DNA of 64,000 nucleotides from Altererythrobacter ishigakiensis (GCF_001663155.1 NZ_CP015963.1:1202001-1266000); one strand, 5' to 3'; shown: positions 24,882 through 35,960, numbered from the stretch's first letter. Made by a program: numbers and translations. Notes: generated by a model from the sequence alone, not told the origin.

Positions 24882-26978
24882 ATGACCGATCATGTTTCCC
24901 GCGCTGGCGTTTCGATTGACGCGAAGCTTGCGACCTTCCTTGAATCCGAAGTGCTGACGCCGCTTGGCCGCGACGTTGATGCTTTTTGGCAGGGATTTGC
25001 CACGCTGCTGGAGATATTCGCACCGCGCAATGAAGCTCTGCTGCTGAAGCGTGAGGACCTGCAGGCCACGATCGATAGCTGGCATAAAGAGCATGCAGGG
25101 CAGCCGCACAACCCCGCCGAGTATAAGGCGTTTCTGGAGCGGATCGGGTATCTGGTTCCCGAGCCGGGTGACTTCACCATCGGCACTGAAAATGTCGATG
25201 CAGAGATTGCCACCATGGCGGGCCCGCAGCTGGTGGTGCCGGTGCTTAATGCACGCTTCCTTTTGAACGCCGCCAATGCGCGCTGGGGCAGCCTGTATGA
25301 CGCATTCTATGGCACCGATGCGCTTGACGCGCCACCAGCCCGCCCGGGTGGTTATGATGAGGAACGCGGCGCGGCGGTGATCAAGAGCGGACGCGAATTC
25401 CTCGACGAAGCGCTTCCTCTGGTTGATCAGAGCTGGGCAGATCTTGCCGATGAGAACGACGGCAAGCTGCAGGATGAAAGCCAGTATGTCGGCAAGACTG
25501 AAAAGGGCTTGCTGTTCGTAAACAATGGCTTGCACATCGAAGTTGAGTTCGACCGTGAACATCCTGTCGGCAAGACTGACAAGGCAGGCATCGCTGACAT
25601 CATTTGCGAGAGCGCGCTGACTACCATTTGCGATTGCGAGGATTCGGTCGCTGCTGTCGACGCCGAAGACAAGCTGCTCGCTTACACCAATTGGCTTGGC
25701 GTCATTCGAGGCGACCTGCAGGAAAGCTTTGAAAAAGGCGGCACCACTCTCACGCGCAAGTTGGCTGGAGACAAGGCGTACACGGATCGCGAAGGCAATG
25801 CGCAAAGCCTTGCAGGCCGCAGCCTGCTGTTCGTGCGCAATGTCGGCCATTTGATGACCAATCCGGCGATCATCCTTCCCAACGGCCGCGAAGTGCCTGA
25901 AGGCATTATGGATGCGGTCTTCACCAGCGCGATCGGCACGCTCGATGTTGAAGGGCACGCCAAATACGGCAACTCAAAGCACGGCAGCATCTATATCGTG
26001 AAGCCCAAGATGCACGGGCCGGAAGAATGTGCTTTCACCAATGACCTGTTCGATGCAGTGGAAGATCTGCTGGGCCTCAAACGCCACACGATAAAGGTCG
26101 GCGTGATGGACGAGGAGCGCCGCACCAGCGCGAACCTTGGCGCGTGTATCGAAGCGGTGAAAGACCGCGTGGTCTTCATCAACACCGGCTTCCTCGATCG
26201 CACGGGCGACGAGATCCACACCTCGATGCAGGCTGGCCCGATGATCCGCAAGGCGGAGATGAAGACCAGCAAGTGGCTGACGGCCTATGAAAAGCGCAAT
26301 GTTGCAATCGGCCTCAAACATGGTCTTTCGGGCCGCGCGCAAATCGGCAAGGGGATGTGGCCTGCGCCCGATCTGATGAAACAGATGATGGTGGAGAAGA
26401 TCGGCCATCTCAAAGCGGGCGCGAACACCGCTTGGGTCCCATCTCCGACGGCTGCGACGCTCCACGCGCTTCATTACCATCAGTGCGATATCTTTGCTGA
26501 GCAACCCAACGTTACTGAAGTGCCGCCGCTCGACGATTTGCTGGCAATTCCTCTGGCAGAAGGCACCAATTGGTCCGAAGACGAACTGCGCGAGGAGCTC
26601 GATAACAATGCGCAGGGCCTATTGGGCTATGTTGTGCGCTGGATCGACCAGGGTGTGGGTTGTTCGAAGGTGCCCGACATCAACGACGTAGGCTTGATGG
26701 AAGACCGCGCGACGCTTCGCATCAGCTCACAGCATATGGCGAACTGGCTGCACCACGGCGTTGTGACCAAGGATCAAGTTATGGATAGCCTGCGCCGGAT
26801 GGCGGCCAAGGTCGATGCGCAGAACGCCGGCGATCCACTCTACACACCCTTGGTAGGTAACGAGGATGGCGAAGCTTTCCGTGCGGCCTGCGATCTGGTG
26901 TTCAAAGGTGTCGAGCAGCCTTCTGGTTATACCGAGCCATTACTGCACCAATGGCGATTGGAGAAGAAGGCGGGGTGA
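24882..26978 (+). CDS. glcB: Malate synthase G
   Basis: Condenses glyoxylate with acetyl-CoA to malate in the glyoxylate bypass or glycolate use. The 698-residue length fits the monomeric G isoform. Visible are [51 protein letters not shown], and [21 protein letters not shown] near the C-terminus, all conserved in GlcB. The ATG at 24882 follows GAGGA. It is divergent from the AST operon; no isocitrate lyase or glycolate oxidase gene is in view. Confidence 0.96.
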   Translation: MTDHVSRAGVSIDAKLATFLESEVLTPLGRDVDAFWQGFATLLEIFAPRNEALLLKREDLQATIDSWHKEHAGQPHNPAEYKAFLERIGYLVPEPGDFTIGTENVDAEIATMAGPQLVVPVLNARFLLNAANARWGSLYDAFYGTDALDAPPARPGGYDEERGAAVIKSGREFLDEALPLVDQSWADLADENDGKLQDESQYVGKTEKGLLFVNNGLHIEVEFDREHPVGKTDKAGIADIICESALTTICDCEDSVAAVDAEDKLLAYTNWLGVIRGDLQESFEKGGTTLTRKLAGDKAYTDREGNAQSLAGRSLLFVRNVGHLMTNPAIILPNGREVPEGIMDAVFTSAIGTLDVEGHAKYGNSKHGSIYIVKPKMHGPEECAFTNDLFDAVEDLLGLKRHTIKVGVMDEERRTSANLGACIEAVKDRVVFINTGFLDRTGDEIHTSMQAGPMIRKAEMKTSKWLTAYEKRNVAIGLKHGLSGRAQIGKGMWPAPDLMKQMMVEKIGHLKAGANTAWVPSPTAATLHALHYHQCDIFAEQPNVTEVPPLDDLLAIPLAEGTNWSEDELREELDNNAQGLLGYVVRWIDQGVGCSKVPDINDVGLMEDRATLRISSQHMANWLHHGVVTKDQVMDSLRRMAAKVDAQNAGDPLYTPLVGNEDGEAFRAACDLVFKGVEQPSGYTEPLLHQWRLEKKAG

Positions 26979-26984
26979 CGAGGT

Positions 26985-27431
26985 TCAGGCAGAGCTGCTG
27001 CTGGCAACCTGCCGCCGGGAAATAATTCCGCTGCCGGATGGATGCGCTGATACCAGCAATCCGCTCCGCTTGCGGCCCATCTGAATGTTTCCAGCATTTG
27101 CGACAGGCCCGGCCTGTTTTACGCGTGAGCCAGCGATCGCCATCAACCGGTTCGCTCCGAGGCAACGCTCGAACTGAATTCCGCAAGCTGTATCGCTTGT
27201 CCAGATGACCTTGCAGAAGATTTCTTCGTCGCCCAGCACAAGCCAGCCTGTAACGCCTTCTTTGGGGACATTGTCTGCCTCCAGTTTGGCGCCATTATCT
27301 GAAATATTTGCCATCCGACAGGGTCGGTCGCCCGTTACCGTGCGCAAAATTGCCGGAATATCAATTGTAAAGCGGGCGGAGCGTCGGCGCTCCGTCGCTG
27401 CGGCCTGCTGCCGCGATTCGAGGAAACTCAT
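26985..27431 (-). CDS. PilZ-domain protein (c-di-GMP binding)
   Basis: A 148-residue protein with an N-terminal PilZ domain. The c-di-GMP motif RxxxR is R16-R20 (RRSAR), and the second motif NISDNG at residues 42-47 fits [D/N]xSxxG. The C-terminal 50 residues are basic, Ser/Gly-rich and probably disordered. Such single-domain PilZ proteins relay c-di-GMP to motility or envelope targets. The ATG at 27431 is preferred to one 25 codons upstream. It lies downstream of rsmA, converging with malate synthase. Confidence 0.82.
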   Translation of the reverse strand: MSFLESRQQAAATERRRSARFTIDIPAILRTVTGDRPCRMANISDNGAKLEADNVPKEGVTGWLVLGDEEIFCKVIWTSDTACGIQFERCLGANRLMAIAGSRVKQAGPVANAGNIQMGRKRSGLLVSAHPSGSGIISRRQVASSSSA

Positions 27432-27518
27432 TGCGTATCGGGCTCCCGTCCATTTTCTCAACGAGCTTTCTTGTGCGAAAATGAATGACGCCAGGTTGGC
27501 GCACATGTTTAATTGAAA

Positions 27519-28343
27519 TTAACCAATTGCGCGGGCGAGCGCGACAAATTCGCTGACGCTGACCGTTTCTGCTCGGCGCGTTGACTCAATCCCTACCTTC
27601 TCCAATGCCTCAAGTGCTCCTGATACGGATTTAAGGCTTTGACGAAGCATTTTGCGGCGCTGTCCGAAGGCGGCTTCGGTCAAACGCTCCAATGTGCGGG
27701 CATTAACACCCTCAGGCGCTGTTTCGGGGGTCACATGGACGACCGCACTCATCACCTTCGGTGGCGGGGTAAAAGCGCTTCGATGTACCTTCATCGCCAG
27801 TTTGGCTCGGCAGCGCCACTGCGCCAGAACGGCTAGCCGTCCGTAGGCGCCGCTGCCTTCCTTGGCGGCGATCCGCTGTGCGACCTCCAGCTGGAACATC
27901 AAGGTCAGTGACTGCCATTGCGGGGGCCATCGGTCACTGGTCAGCCAATTTACGAACAAGGCGGTGCCGACATTGTAGGGAAGGTTTGCGACAACATGAA
28001 ACGGTATACCTTCCATGAGATCACCATGATTGAGCTTCATGGCATCGCCTTCGACTACCGTCAGCTTGCCAGGATAGAATTCGCTAAGCTCGGCAAGCGC
28101 GGGTAAACAACGACTATCCATCTCAATCGCGGTAACTTGCGCACCTGCCTTAAGTAGCGCGCGGGTCAATCCCCCGGGACCGGGACCAATTTCGAGCACG
28201 CGCTGCCCTTTAAGGTCGCCCGGAATGGCTGCAATGCGGTCCAGCAGCTGCGCATCAAACAGGAAATTCTGACCCAGAGCTTTGGAAGCGCTGAGGCCGT
28301 GTTTGGCGATAACCTCGCGCAATGGAGGCAGATCACGCACCAT
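27519..28343 (-). CDS. rsmA: 16S rRNA adenine dimethyltransferase RsmA (KsgA)
   Basis: Methylates two adjacent adenines in the 3'-terminal helix of 16S rRNA and checks 30S maturation. The 274-residue product has [10 protein letters not shown] at residues 21-30, the SAM motif [16 protein letters not shown] near 50-65 and the catalytic NLPYN near 120. It overlaps pdxA by 11 bp and ends the lptD-surA-pdxA-rsmA series found widely in proteobacteria. Confidence 0.96.
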   Translation of the reverse strand: MVRDLPPLREVIAKHGLSASKALGQNFLFDAQLLDRIAAIPGDLKGQRVLEIGPGPGGLTRALLKAGAQVTAIEMDSRCLPALAELSEFYPGKLTVVEGDAMKLNHGDLMEGIPFHVVANLPYNVGTALFVNWLTSDRWPPQWQSLTLMFQLEVAQRIAAKEGSGAYGRLAVLAQWRCRAKLAMKVHRSAFTPPPKVMSAVVHVTPETAPEGVNARTLERLTEAAFGQRRKMLRQSLKSVSGALEALEKVGIESTRRAETVSVSEFVALARAIG

Positions 28344-29352
28344 GGTTGCGCCGCTCCGCCATTTCCCCCGCCATGCGGATCGCGGCGATCATTGCGCCGG
28401 GATTGGCGATCCCCTGTCCCGCGATATCGAACGCGGTACCATGATCGGGCGAGGTGCGGATAATCGGCAGGCCAAGCGTGACATTGACGCCCTGATCAAA
28501 GTCGAGGGTCTTGACCGGAATCAACGCTTGATCGTGATACATGCATAGCGCCACATCGAACCCATCGCGGCTGTGCGGGCTGAATAAAGCGTCCGCGGGA
28601 TGAGGCCCGGTTGCATCGATACCTTCATTGACGAGCTGCCTGATGGCAGGGGCGATGATATCCTGATCTTCGCTGCCGAATTTGCCGTCTTCACCAGCAT
28701 GTGGGTTCAAGCCTGTAACTGCAAGGCGTGGTTTTTCGACACCGAAATACCTTTGAAGCGCTGCGGCGACAATGCGACCGCGCGAGGCAATCAGGTCAAC
28801 GCTGAGCAAACCGGGCACTTCGGCAAGGGAGCAATGCACTGTCAGCGGAACTGCGCGAAGGTTTGGTCCTGCGAGCATCATGACCGAAGCATCTGCTGGC
28901 AAGCCGCACGCAACGGCTAGAAATTCGGTCTGGCCGGGCTGTTCAAATCCCACGGCTTCGAGAAGCTTCTTTGCAATCGGAGCGGTCACTACAGCACTTG
29001 CCTCACCATTCACCGCTAAATGCGTGGCCTGGGTCAGAGATTGAAGGGCAAGCTGTGCACCATCGATGTCAGGCGAGCCGGGTCGATAGCTGACATCGGA
29101 ATCGCCAAGCACAGCCAGAGCCGAATTGCATACCGTTGAGGCTTCACCAATCGAACCAATTTCTGCGATGGGGCAGCCGACGCCCAGCTTGGCCGCTGCT
29201 CCGCGTAAAATATCGGCACCGCTTGTCACCGCGAACGGTGGCAGGCCTGCCTCCGCACGCATAAGCCAGGCGCGGACGATGATTTCAGGGCCAATCCCTG
29301 CTGGATCACCCAGCGATATTGCAATCGGAGGTGGCTTACCGGCGTTGCTCAA
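28333..29352 (-). CDS. pdxA: 4-hydroxythreonine-4-phosphate dehydrogenase PdxA
   Basis: Oxidises 4-phosphohydroxy-threonine in the DXP-dependent pathway to pyridoxal phosphate. The 339-residue protein begins with [14 protein letters not shown] and contains [19 protein letters not shown] and the metal-site [11 protein letters not shown]. The start codon is TTG in a TTGA overlap with the surA stop, and no ATG is nearby. It is the third gene in the operon after lptD and surA. Confidence 0.95.
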   Translation of the reverse strand: MSNAGKPPPIAISLGDPAGIGPEIIVRAWLMRAEAGLPPFAVTSGADILRGAAAKLGVGCPIAEIGSIGEASTVCNSALAVLGDSDVSYRPGSPDIDGAQLALQSLTQATHLAVNGEASAVVTAPIAKKLLEAVGFEQPGQTEFLAVACGLPADASVMMLAGPNLRAVPLTVHCSLAEVPGLLSVDLIASRGRIVAAALQRYFGVEKPRLAVTGLNPHAGEDGKFGSEDQDIIAPAIRQLVNEGIDATGPHPADALFSPHSRDGFDVALCMYHDQALIPVKTLDFDQGVNVTLGLPIIRTSPDHGTAFDIAGQGIANPGAMIAAIRMAGEMAERRNHGA

Positions 29353-30737
29353 TTGTAGTCGATGTAGGCGTCATTGCGCAGATCGCGAAGGTAGCGCTGA
29401 GCGCGCTTGTTGATCCGCTCATCTTCCAGTTGAGTCATCATCTGGTCGAACGATGGTCCGCCAACAACCTCTGGATCATCACGACCACAAAGCATCAGAA
29501 CGCGAACGCCTTCCTCAATCGAACCGAACGGCGGCGTTGATTGCCCGACCTGTAGGTTCAGCACGATATTCTGAAGCTGTTCAGGCAGAGAACGGGCGCG
29601 GATCTGGTCATTTGTGACTACTGACGCGCCCAGTGAACCGGCTACCGCATCAGCATCGCCGCAGCCGCGCATATTCTGCACGCCGGTGGCAAAAGTCTGA
29701 ACCTGCTGCGCGGCAATCTCTTCAGTGATGCCCGGCGCGAAGTTAATAGATATCTGCTTCAGGCTAAGCACTGCATCACGCGGGTCGGCCATTAGGACCT
29801 GACGCTTGTCGATTAGATAAAGAATTGAGAAACCGCCCGGGATCTCTATCGGGCCTGCCAGCTGTCCGGCTTGCATGCCAGCCGCAACGCTGGCTAGTTC
29901 AGGCGGTAATTGCCCGAGCCTTACGAAGCCAAGATCGCCTCCAACTGCCGCAGTGGAAGCCTGCGAGAATTGACGGGCATAGGCAACAAAACTGCCGCCT
30001 TCGCGCAGCTGCTGCATGATCTGTTGTCCATTCTCTAGAACTGCGTTGCGGTTCTCTGGCGTTGCAGCAAGGAAGATCTCACCGAGACGATATTCTTCCG
30101 TGCCGCGCGATTCCTCCATCCTTTTGAGGACTTCGTTCACTTCCTCTTCGGACACGTTGACAAAGGGCGAAATGTTTCGGCGCAGCAGGTTTGACCAGGC
30201 GAGTTCGCCTTCGATCTGACGCTTGAGCGAAGCCGGCGACGACCCGATAGAGATCAGGTAATCGTCCATCGCACTTGGATCCTGGCCAAAGTTTTGCGCT
30301 GCCAGCGTGTTATAGCGATCGTCGACCTCGGCGCGCGTCACCTCGATTTCCTGGGCTGCGGCAGCCTGAATCTGCAGTGTCTCGTCAATCAGATTGCGCA
30401 GAACCTGCATCTGCAAACGCCTGAGCTCTTCTTCGGTCAGCTGATTGTTAGACGCCGACGTGACCAATGCGACCCGCTGATCGACATCGGTGCCCGTGAT
30501 GACATGCCCGTTAACGATGGCCGTCGCGGTACGGACATTGGGGTTTGCTTCGCCCAGTAGAGATATATTTGCTGGTATACCCAGCGGATCATCTGCGGCT
30601 GGCGCATTCTGCGCATTTGCTGCAGTTGGGATCATTGCAAACGCAATGAATGAAAAAAGACAATTTTTCAATGTTTTACTTGTCACGTATTTAATCCATT
30701 TGCTGCGCGCTTGGCGCACCCACTTGATCTCGGCCAT
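29349..30737 (-). CDS. surA: Periplasmic chaperone/peptidyl-prolyl isomerase SurA
   Basis: Carries unfolded outer-membrane proteins, including LptD, across the periplasm. The 462-residue product has a long basic N-terminus, a signal segment ending near ANA-QN (about residues 41-43), a SurA N-terminal helical domain, one clear parvulin domain around residues 215-315 (LGEIFLAATPENR, GGDLGFVRLGQLPPEL), and a weaker second parvulin-like region. The start is uncertain: neither the ATG used nor an internal GTG at about 30686 has a good ribosome site. Its stop overlaps pdxA. Confidence 0.92.
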   Translation of the reverse strand: MAEIKWVRQARSKWIKYVTSKTLKNCLFSFIAFAMIPTAANAQNAPAADDPLGIPANISLLGEANPNVRTATAIVNGHVITGTDVDQRVALVTSASNNQLTEEELRRLQMQVLRNLIDETLQIQAAAAQEIEVTRAEVDDRYNTLAAQNFGQDPSAMDDYLISIGSSPASLKRQIEGELAWSNLLRRNISPFVNVSEEEVNEVLKRMEESRGTEEYRLGEIFLAATPENRNAVLENGQQIMQQLREGGSFVAYARQFSQASTAAVGGDLGFVRLGQLPPELASVAAGMQAGQLAGPIEIPGGFSILYLIDKRQVLMADPRDAVLSLKQISINFAPGITEEIAAQQVQTFATGVQNMRGCGDADAVAGSLGASVVTNDQIRARSLPEQLQNIVLNLQVGQSTPPFGSIEEGVRVLMLCGRDDPEVVGGPSFDQMMTQLEDERINKRAQRYLRDLRNDAYIDYN

Positions 30738-30850
30738 TTGGCAAGAACAGGCTTAACCCTAGCTGAGCCGGGCAAGACCCCCTTACGTCCATGCGCCAGA
30801 TAACCACTTTGCGCGGCGCTGCCAACGGTTGAGGCGCGACTAACGTGTAC

Positions 30851-33163
30851 TTATCGCAATCCCAGATTGCGAAGCGCGAAGGTGAGCTGGAATGTATCGC
30901 CGCGCTCCGCATCGCCTGCGGTGACATAATCGCGCCGCCAGGTTAGGCCGAACTCTAGGCACTCATCACGATAAGCGATGCCTAAACGCGTGCGGATCGG
31001 CTCAAAGCCGTCGCTTGAGAACGTGGGGTCTTCATTGCGATCGGTCAGGTTGACCACGCCTGATCCAAAGATGGACCAGTAGCGGGCAAATGCCACGCGC
31101 GCCGCGGCGCGAAGCTCTTCACGGTCTTGTAAATCTTCGAAATCTTCGATGTCGCGATTGAGGCGTAGATAGCCCAGTTCGACATAGGTTCGCGCGTTGC
31201 CAATCGTTGCGTCAAATTCATTGCGTCGGATCTGCAAATTGTCCTTATCGATGCGGAATCGGTGCGTGAGCTTGACAGTATCCTTGAAGCGAAGCTCAGT
31301 GCGACCAACGAAATCGGAAACACGTTCGGACAGGCCAGTCCCGTCAGGCAGGATCGTGCGTTGTGTGTCGAACCGATATGATTGCCCGACGGTGCTTTTT
31401 ACCCGCCATCCCGGCCGCTGAAGCTCCCAATCAAGGCCATAGGTCAAGCGCACACCGTCTTCGACGCGATCATATCCCGGGAAACGGTTGAGCGCGAAAA
31501 GATTTGAGTCTTCCAGATCGATCGCGCGCGAATCCTCGTTGGGAATCTCAAGATTGCGGATCGCCGGACTTGCAACCAGCTGCAAGCGCGGCTTGATCAC
31601 CTGTGTACCGCCGAAGGCTTTGCCTACGAACGGCCATTCGACATCAATTGCGCCAATTGCGATTCCGCGGCCCTGCCATCCCTCATTGCCGCGGTAGATT
31701 TCTGTAGTGGTGAAGCCATTCTCATCGCTGTGATAAACATCGCCGCGCGCGAGTGCACTGAAAGTCACTACCTGGCCAAGGCCCGTTAGGCGGCGCAAAT
31801 CCCAACGCGCCCCCGCAAACGCCCGCTGGGTATCCTGACCCTCATCCCTCACCAGACTAAGCGTATTGGCTTGAAGCTCGACTGTCCCGCCCAAAACTGG
31901 GTCCGCCAGCCGGTGCCGAAAATCAATAATTGGAAGCGCCATCGGCACTTGCCCTTGCCGGGCCTCCAGCCGCAAGGTCTGCGTTGCCCATCCTGCGAGT
32001 GAGAAATAGGTCTGATCGTTGACGCGCTCTATATTGAAGGTCGAACGCAAACGATCATCACGGCTAATATCGTAACGGCGCAGGAAAGTCCGGTCGCTAG
32101 CAAGCCGCACCGATCCGCTAAGGCTCCATTCCGGGTCAAATTGAAACCGGCCATTGGCAAACAGATAACCGCGCAAATCGCGCTCAGTCGTTGGGTTGCC
32201 TGTGAAGGTTGAGATGCGGCGGCTATGCGTTCCGTAACCTTTGACCTGATAGGCACCCTTGCTGGTCAGGTGACGCCACTCCGCAGAAATCAGTGGTGTC
32301 GCTTGCGTGAAGAAACGGGCGCCGAGAGTAAGATCCTTGTTTTCGGCGAGCCTCCAATAATAGCTTCCGCTGACTTCGACGCCGTTTGATTCGGAGATCC
32401 GCAGGTCAGGGACCAGGAAGCCGGAAATCGCACTGCCATCAGTGCGAAAGGCCAGACCGGGCATAGGGAGGATACGCGCGCCAAAAAGTTCCAGTACCGC
32501 GCCGTCAAAACTCACCGTGCTGTCATCCGGATTATAGATGATCCGGCTGGCTGTGATCCGCCAGCTTGGCGTCTTGTTGCATCCTTCCAGCGTAGTGACA
32601 GGACAAGCTGTGTAGGCGGCATCGTTCAGGATCACATCACCATCCGAGCCGCGCTGGCCGCCACGTGCGGCCAAACGGCCGCCTGCACGCAGCGAGACCA
32701 ACAATTCATCAATCGCACCTGCTTCAAACCGCTCTGTCAGTTCCAAGGAGTCAGTAAACAGCTGATTGCCGCTTGAATCCACCAGTCTGACATTGCCGCT
32801 TGCATAGATGGTTCGACTTTGCCGGTCCCAAGAGATCTGGTCTGCCCGCACCGAGTTATCTTCGCTAGACAGCAGCACGTTGCCGCTGGCAATGATGACT
32901 TCTCCGTCCCCCTCGTTGTCATATTCGAGGTTATCTGCCTCGAAACCGATGATCCGGCTGTTCACTACAGAAGGTAGAGCATCGGGATCGAGCTGCGTTA
33001 CCTGCTCTTCAATCGGTTTTATCGCGTCAGGCGCTATGCTGGCATCATCCTGCGCAAGCGCCGGATGCGCGGCCAGCGCGAACGCAATGGCGGCCGCCAG
33101 CGCGCCCAGCGACAATTTTACTCGTGATCTGGCGGGCAGAAGAGACTGCGGCAGCGGGGACAT
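30851..33163 (-). CDS. lptD: LPS-assembly outer-membrane protein LptD
   Basis: Beta-barrel translocon that inserts lipopolysaccharide into the outer leaflet, with LptE. The 770-residue product has a signal peptide (cleavage near ALA-QD), an N-terminal OstA/LptA-like jellyroll with IGFEADNLEYDNEGD and ISWDRQSRTIYASGNVRLVD, and a long barrel rich in aromatic strands ending FALRNLGLR. The ATG at 33163 is preferred because the signal peptide follows it directly; the 29-codon extension looks like promoter DNA. It heads the operon with surA and is divergent from pepA across 113 bp. Confidence 0.95.
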   Translation of the reverse strand: MSPLPQSLLPARSRVKLSLGALAAAIAFALAAHPALAQDDASIAPDAIKPIEEQVTQLDPDALPSVVNSRIIGFEADNLEYDNEGDGEVIIASGNVLLSSEDNSVRADQISWDRQSRTIYASGNVRLVDSSGNQLFTDSLELTERFEAGAIDELLVSLRAGGRLAARGGQRGSDGDVILNDAAYTACPVTTLEGCNKTPSWRITASRIIYNPDDSTVSFDGAVLELFGARILPMPGLAFRTDGSAISGFLVPDLRISESNGVEVSGSYYWRLAENKDLTLGARFFTQATPLISAEWRHLTSKGAYQVKGYGTHSRRISTFTGNPTTERDLRGYLFANGRFQFDPEWSLSGSVRLASDRTFLRRYDISRDDRLRSTFNIERVNDQTYFSLAGWATQTLRLEARQGQVPMALPIIDFRHRLADPVLGGTVELQANTLSLVRDEGQDTQRAFAGARWDLRRLTGLGQVVTFSALARGDVYHSDENGFTTTEIYRGNEGWQGRGIAIGAIDVEWPFVGKAFGGTQVIKPRLQLVASPAIRNLEIPNEDSRAIDLEDSNLFALNRFPGYDRVEDGVRLTYGLDWELQRPGWRVKSTVGQSYRFDTQRTILPDGTGLSERVSDFVGRTELRFKDTVKLTHRFRIDKDNLQIRRNEFDATIGNARTYVELGYLRLNRDIEDFEDLQDREELRAAARVAFARYWSIFGSGVVNLTDRNEDPTFSSDGFEPIRTRLGIAYRDECLEFGLTWRRDYVTAGDAERGDTFQLTFALRNLGLR

Positions 33164-33276
33164 GGCTTGCCTATCGCACTGCTCGCGCCTAATCGCAATC
33201 GCGATTGGCCGTACCGTTCCACAATGGTGTTCAATCGGCCACATAAGCACTCGCAGAAAACCTGTCCGGAGCCATC

Positions 33277-34743
33277 ATGCAAATCCAGTTTTCCGATACT
33301 TCACCCGCAGATACCAGCCTGATTGCCTACATCGCAAACAAGGATGATCTGCCAACCCGGCTTGAACGTGCAATTGTCGAAGGTGCGGCGGCTGCTCGCT
33401 TCAAAGGTAGTCCCGGCCAGTTCTTTGAGGGGTTCGTTGAGCGCGAGGACAAGGTTGTGCGGGTCGCCTTGGCTGGAGCTGGAAATCCAGACGCGGAGCC
33501 GCATAGACGCGAGGAGGCATTGGAGAAAGCCGGTGCGGTGCTGGCGGCGAAATATCTAACATCTGGCGAACGCGATCTGGTGCTGGATTTTGCGAGCAGC
33601 GATCTGGATGCAGCGGGCGCAGCATCGGTGTTGTTGGGATTGCGCCTTCGTAGCTGGCGGCATGACGCATACCGCACAAAGCTGAAAGATGAGCAGAAGA
33701 AATCCTTGAGTCAGGTTACGGTGGTGAACGCTCCGGCTGGAACAGAGGGGGCATGGGAAGACGCGGCAGCTGTCGCGGAAGGCACAGAATTCAGCCGCCA
33801 TCTCGCCGCCGAGCCACCTAACAAACTTTACCCTGTAAGCTTTGTTGAGCTGTGCAAAGATCGCTTTGCAGGCACCGGTGCCGAGTTGATCGTGCTTGAT
33901 GAAGAACAGATGGCAGAACTCGGCATGGGCGCGCTGCTTGGCGTGGGTCAAGGCAGTGAACAGCCTTCGCGTATTCTCGCGATCAAGTGGGATGGCGGCA
34001 AGGAAGGCGAAGCGCCAATTGCATTCGTCGGCAAAGGTGTGACCTTCGATACGGGCGGCATCTCACTGAAGCCTCCTGTTGGCATGTGGGACATGAAATG
34101 GGACATGGGCGGCTCTGGCGCGGTCGCAGGCGCCATGCTCGCACTGGTCAAGCGTAAGGCCAAGGCCAACATTGTCGGCGTCGTCGGCCTGGTTGAAAAC
34201 ATGCCGGATGGCAATGCGCAGCGCCCCGGCGATATTGTAACTTCGATGAGCGGACAAACGATTGAGGTGCTCAATACCGACGCTGAAGGGCGGCTGGTGC
34301 TGTGCGACGCGCTGACTTGGACGCAGAGGACTTTCAAGCCCTCGCGAATCGTTGATCTTGCTACGTTGACAGGCGCGATGTTGATCGCCTTGGGCAAGGA
34401 ACATGGCGGCATGTTCGCCAATGATGACGATTTGGCTGATGATCTGGCAGCGGCCGGTAAGCAGGTGGGCGACAAACTGTGGCGTCTGCCGCTGGGCGCG
34501 GAATATGACAAGCTGATCAACTCGCCGATCTGCGACATGAAGAACATCGGCCCGCGCGAAGGTGGATCGATCACAGCGGCGCAGTTCCTGCAACGCTTTA
34601 TCGAGAATGATACGCCTTGGGCGCATCTGGATATCGCGGGCATGGTCTGGTCAGACAAGCCGGGTCGTACCTGGGATAAAGGCGCAACAGGTTATGGTGC
34701 GCGGTTGCTCGACACCTTCATTCGAAACACGGCTGAGGGGTAA
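33277..34743 (+). CDS. pepA: Leucyl aminopeptidase (M17 family)
   Basis: Cytoplasmic two-metal exopeptidase that removes N-terminal residues from peptides. The 488-residue protein carries VGKGVTFDTGGISLKP, DMGGSGAVAGAML, and the hallmark NTDAEGRLVLCDAL, with Lys, Asp and Glu metal ligands in place. CGGAGCC precedes the ATG. It is divergent from lptD and followed 40 bp later by the DUF2256-holC pair. Confidence 0.95.
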   Translation: MQIQFSDTSPADTSLIAYIANKDDLPTRLERAIVEGAAAARFKGSPGQFFEGFVEREDKVVRVALAGAGNPDAEPHRREEALEKAGAVLAAKYLTSGERDLVLDFASSDLDAAGAASVLLGLRLRSWRHDAYRTKLKDEQKKSLSQVTVVNAPAGTEGAWEDAAAVAEGTEFSRHLAAEPPNKLYPVSFVELCKDRFAGTGAELIVLDEEQMAELGMGALLGVGQGSEQPSRILAIKWDGGKEGEAPIAFVGKGVTFDTGGISLKPPVGMWDMKWDMGGSGAVAGAMLALVKRKAKANIVGVVGLVENMPDGNAQRPGDIVTSMSGQTIEVLNTDAEGRLVLCDALTWTQRTFKPSRIVDLATLTGAMLIALGKEHGGMFANDDDLADDLAAAGKQVGDKLWRLPLGAEYDKLINSPICDMKNIGPREGGSITAAQFLQRFIENDTPWAHLDIAGMVWSDKPGRTWDKGATGYGARLLDTFIRNTAEG

Positions 34744-34782
34744 TTTGCCTGCCTTCAATTGACGGAGCGATGGTACTGAAGA

Positions 34783-34935
34783 ATGGCACGCATGCGCAAA
34801 AAGTCTGAGCTGCCGAGCAAGATTTGTGCGCATTGCGGGCTGCCTTTCACGTGGCGAAAGAAGTGGGAGCGTGACTGGGAAAACGTGCTTTACTGTTCCG
34901 AGCGTTGCCGCAGATCCAAGGGATCGAGTTCTTGA
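34783..34935 (+). CDS. DUF2256 zinc-ribbon mini-protein (50 aa)
   Basis: A 50-residue protein with two cysteine pairs, CAHCGLPF near residues 15-22 and CSERCR near 38-43, in a very basic and aromatic context ([11 protein letters not shown]). This is the DUF2256 pattern, a putative zinc ribbon of unknown function, elsewhere often beside photolyase-like genes. Its TGA overlaps the TTG start of holC as TTGA. It is too short for many gene finders. Confidence 0.82.
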   Translation: MARMRKKSELPSKICAHCGLPFTWRKKWERDWENVLYCSERCRRSKGSSS

Positions 34936-35378
34936 GTACACGTGTCGACTTTTACCAGCTTAGCCGTGACCCGGTAGAACAGGTCGCTGTGATGCTTGCG
35001 CGAAAGGTGATGCAGGCAGGCAAGCGTTTACTAATCGTCAGCGAAAATCCAGGCCAGCGCGCCGCAATCAGCAGGGAGCTGTGGCGCGGGGGGGCGGAAG
35101 AGTTCCTCGCCAATGGCCAGGCTGATGCAGCGCATGCCGAAAATCAACCAATCCTGCTTTCGGGCAGCATGGATGCAGTGAATGGCGCAAGCATGGTGAT
35201 GTTCGTCGACGGAAAATGGCGCGCGGATGCGTTGAAGTTTGATCGGGCGCTGCTGTTGTTCGGTGCTGAGGCGACGGAAGCCGCACGCGGGCTGTGGCGT
35301 GAACTGGATAGCGTCGAGGATGTTACTCGCGAGATACACAAGCAGGATGAAAACGGGCGCTGGCGCGCGGGCGCGTAA
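34932..35378 (+). CDS. holC: DNA polymerase III chi subunit HolC
   Basis: Links the clamp loader to SSB at the replication fork. The 148-residue product begins [25 protein letters not shown], the family start, and includes [22 protein letters not shown] and the C-terminal YxxD-like RALLLFG and WRELDS segments. The TTG at 34932 overlaps the DUF2256 stop and has AAGGGA nine bases upstream; the alternative ATG lies inside DUF2256 and adds unrelated residues. It is an independent case supporting TTGA junctions here. Confidence 0.92.
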   Translation: MSTRVDFYQLSRDPVEQVAVMLARKVMQAGKRLLIVSENPGQRAAISRELWRGGAEEFLANGQADAAHAENQPILLSGSMDAVNGASMVMFVDGKWRADALKFDRALLLFGAEATEAARGLWRELDSVEDVTREIHKQDENGRWRAGA

Positions 35379-35477
35379 GTTTCCGCACGGCTCGCTAAAG
35401 CTTGCAGTTGACGCAACTCAGCGCTAGTGGCGCGCGCAACCAAAAATACCCCTCAATATTCGCAAGGAACACTTACC

Positions 35478-35900
35478 ATGGCGGTTACCCGCACATTCTC
35501 GATCATCAAACCTGACGCTACCAAGCGTAATCTCACAGGCGCGATCACCAAAATGCTAGAAGATGCCGGCCTGCGCGTTGTGGCATCGAAGCGGATCCTC
35601 ATGACCCGCGAACAGGCCGAAGGCTTTTACGCAGTTCACAAAGAACGCCCCTTTTTCGGCGAGCTCGTTGAGTTCATGATGAGCGAGCCGGTCGTCGTTC
35701 AAGTTCTCGAGGGCGAAGACGCTGTGAAGCGCAATCGCGACATTATGGGTGCGACAAACCCTGCCGAAGCTGCTGAAGGCACGATCCGCAAGGAACACGC
35801 GCTGTCGATCGGCGAGAACTCGGTCCACGGTTCGGACAGTGAAGAGAATGCGAAGATCGAAATCGACTTCTTCTTCAAGCCCGAGGAAATCGTCGGCTAA
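35478..35900 (+). CDS. ndk: Nucleoside diphosphate kinase
   Basis: Balances nucleoside triphosphates by a phospho-His intermediate. The 140-residue protein starts [18 protein letters not shown], has the [13 protein letters not shown] segment, and the active-site His in NSVHGSDS near residue 117. AAGGAACA precedes the ATG at 35478; the 17-codon upstream extension is non-homologous. A strong terminator follows. Confidence 0.97.
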   Translation: MAVTRTFSIIKPDATKRNLTGAITKMLEDAGLRVVASKRILMTREQAEGFYAVHKERPFFGELVEFMMSEPVVVQVLEGEDAVKRNRDIMGATNPAEAAEGTIRKEHALSIGENSVHGSDSEENAKIEIDFFFKPEEIVG

Positions 35901-35926
35901 GCTCGCACGCAAGCGAATTGTTCAAG

Positions 35927-35960
35927 AGGCCTCGCAGCAGAAATGCCGCGGGGCCTTTTT
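35927..35960 (+). terminator. Rho-independent terminator after ndk
   Basis: AGGCCTCGC pairs with GCGGGGCCT (one T-G pair) around an A-rich loop, followed by TTTTT at 35956-35960. Confidence 0.85.

Noticed and set aside
24855..25958. 367-codon minus-strand frame inside malate synthase G
   Set aside because: Antisense shadow of glcB; no recognisable motif, and the conserved malate synthase sequence explains the DNA.
27509..27522. TTAATT-GA-AATTAA as a CtrA site before the PilZ gene
   Set aside because: The TTAA half-sites are 6 bp apart, not the 7 bp of the CtrA consensus, and the motif overlaps the rsmA stop codon.
33948..34658. 236-codon minus-strand frame inside pepA
   Set aside because: Antisense shadow with Ser/Arg/Pro-rich composition typical of such frames.
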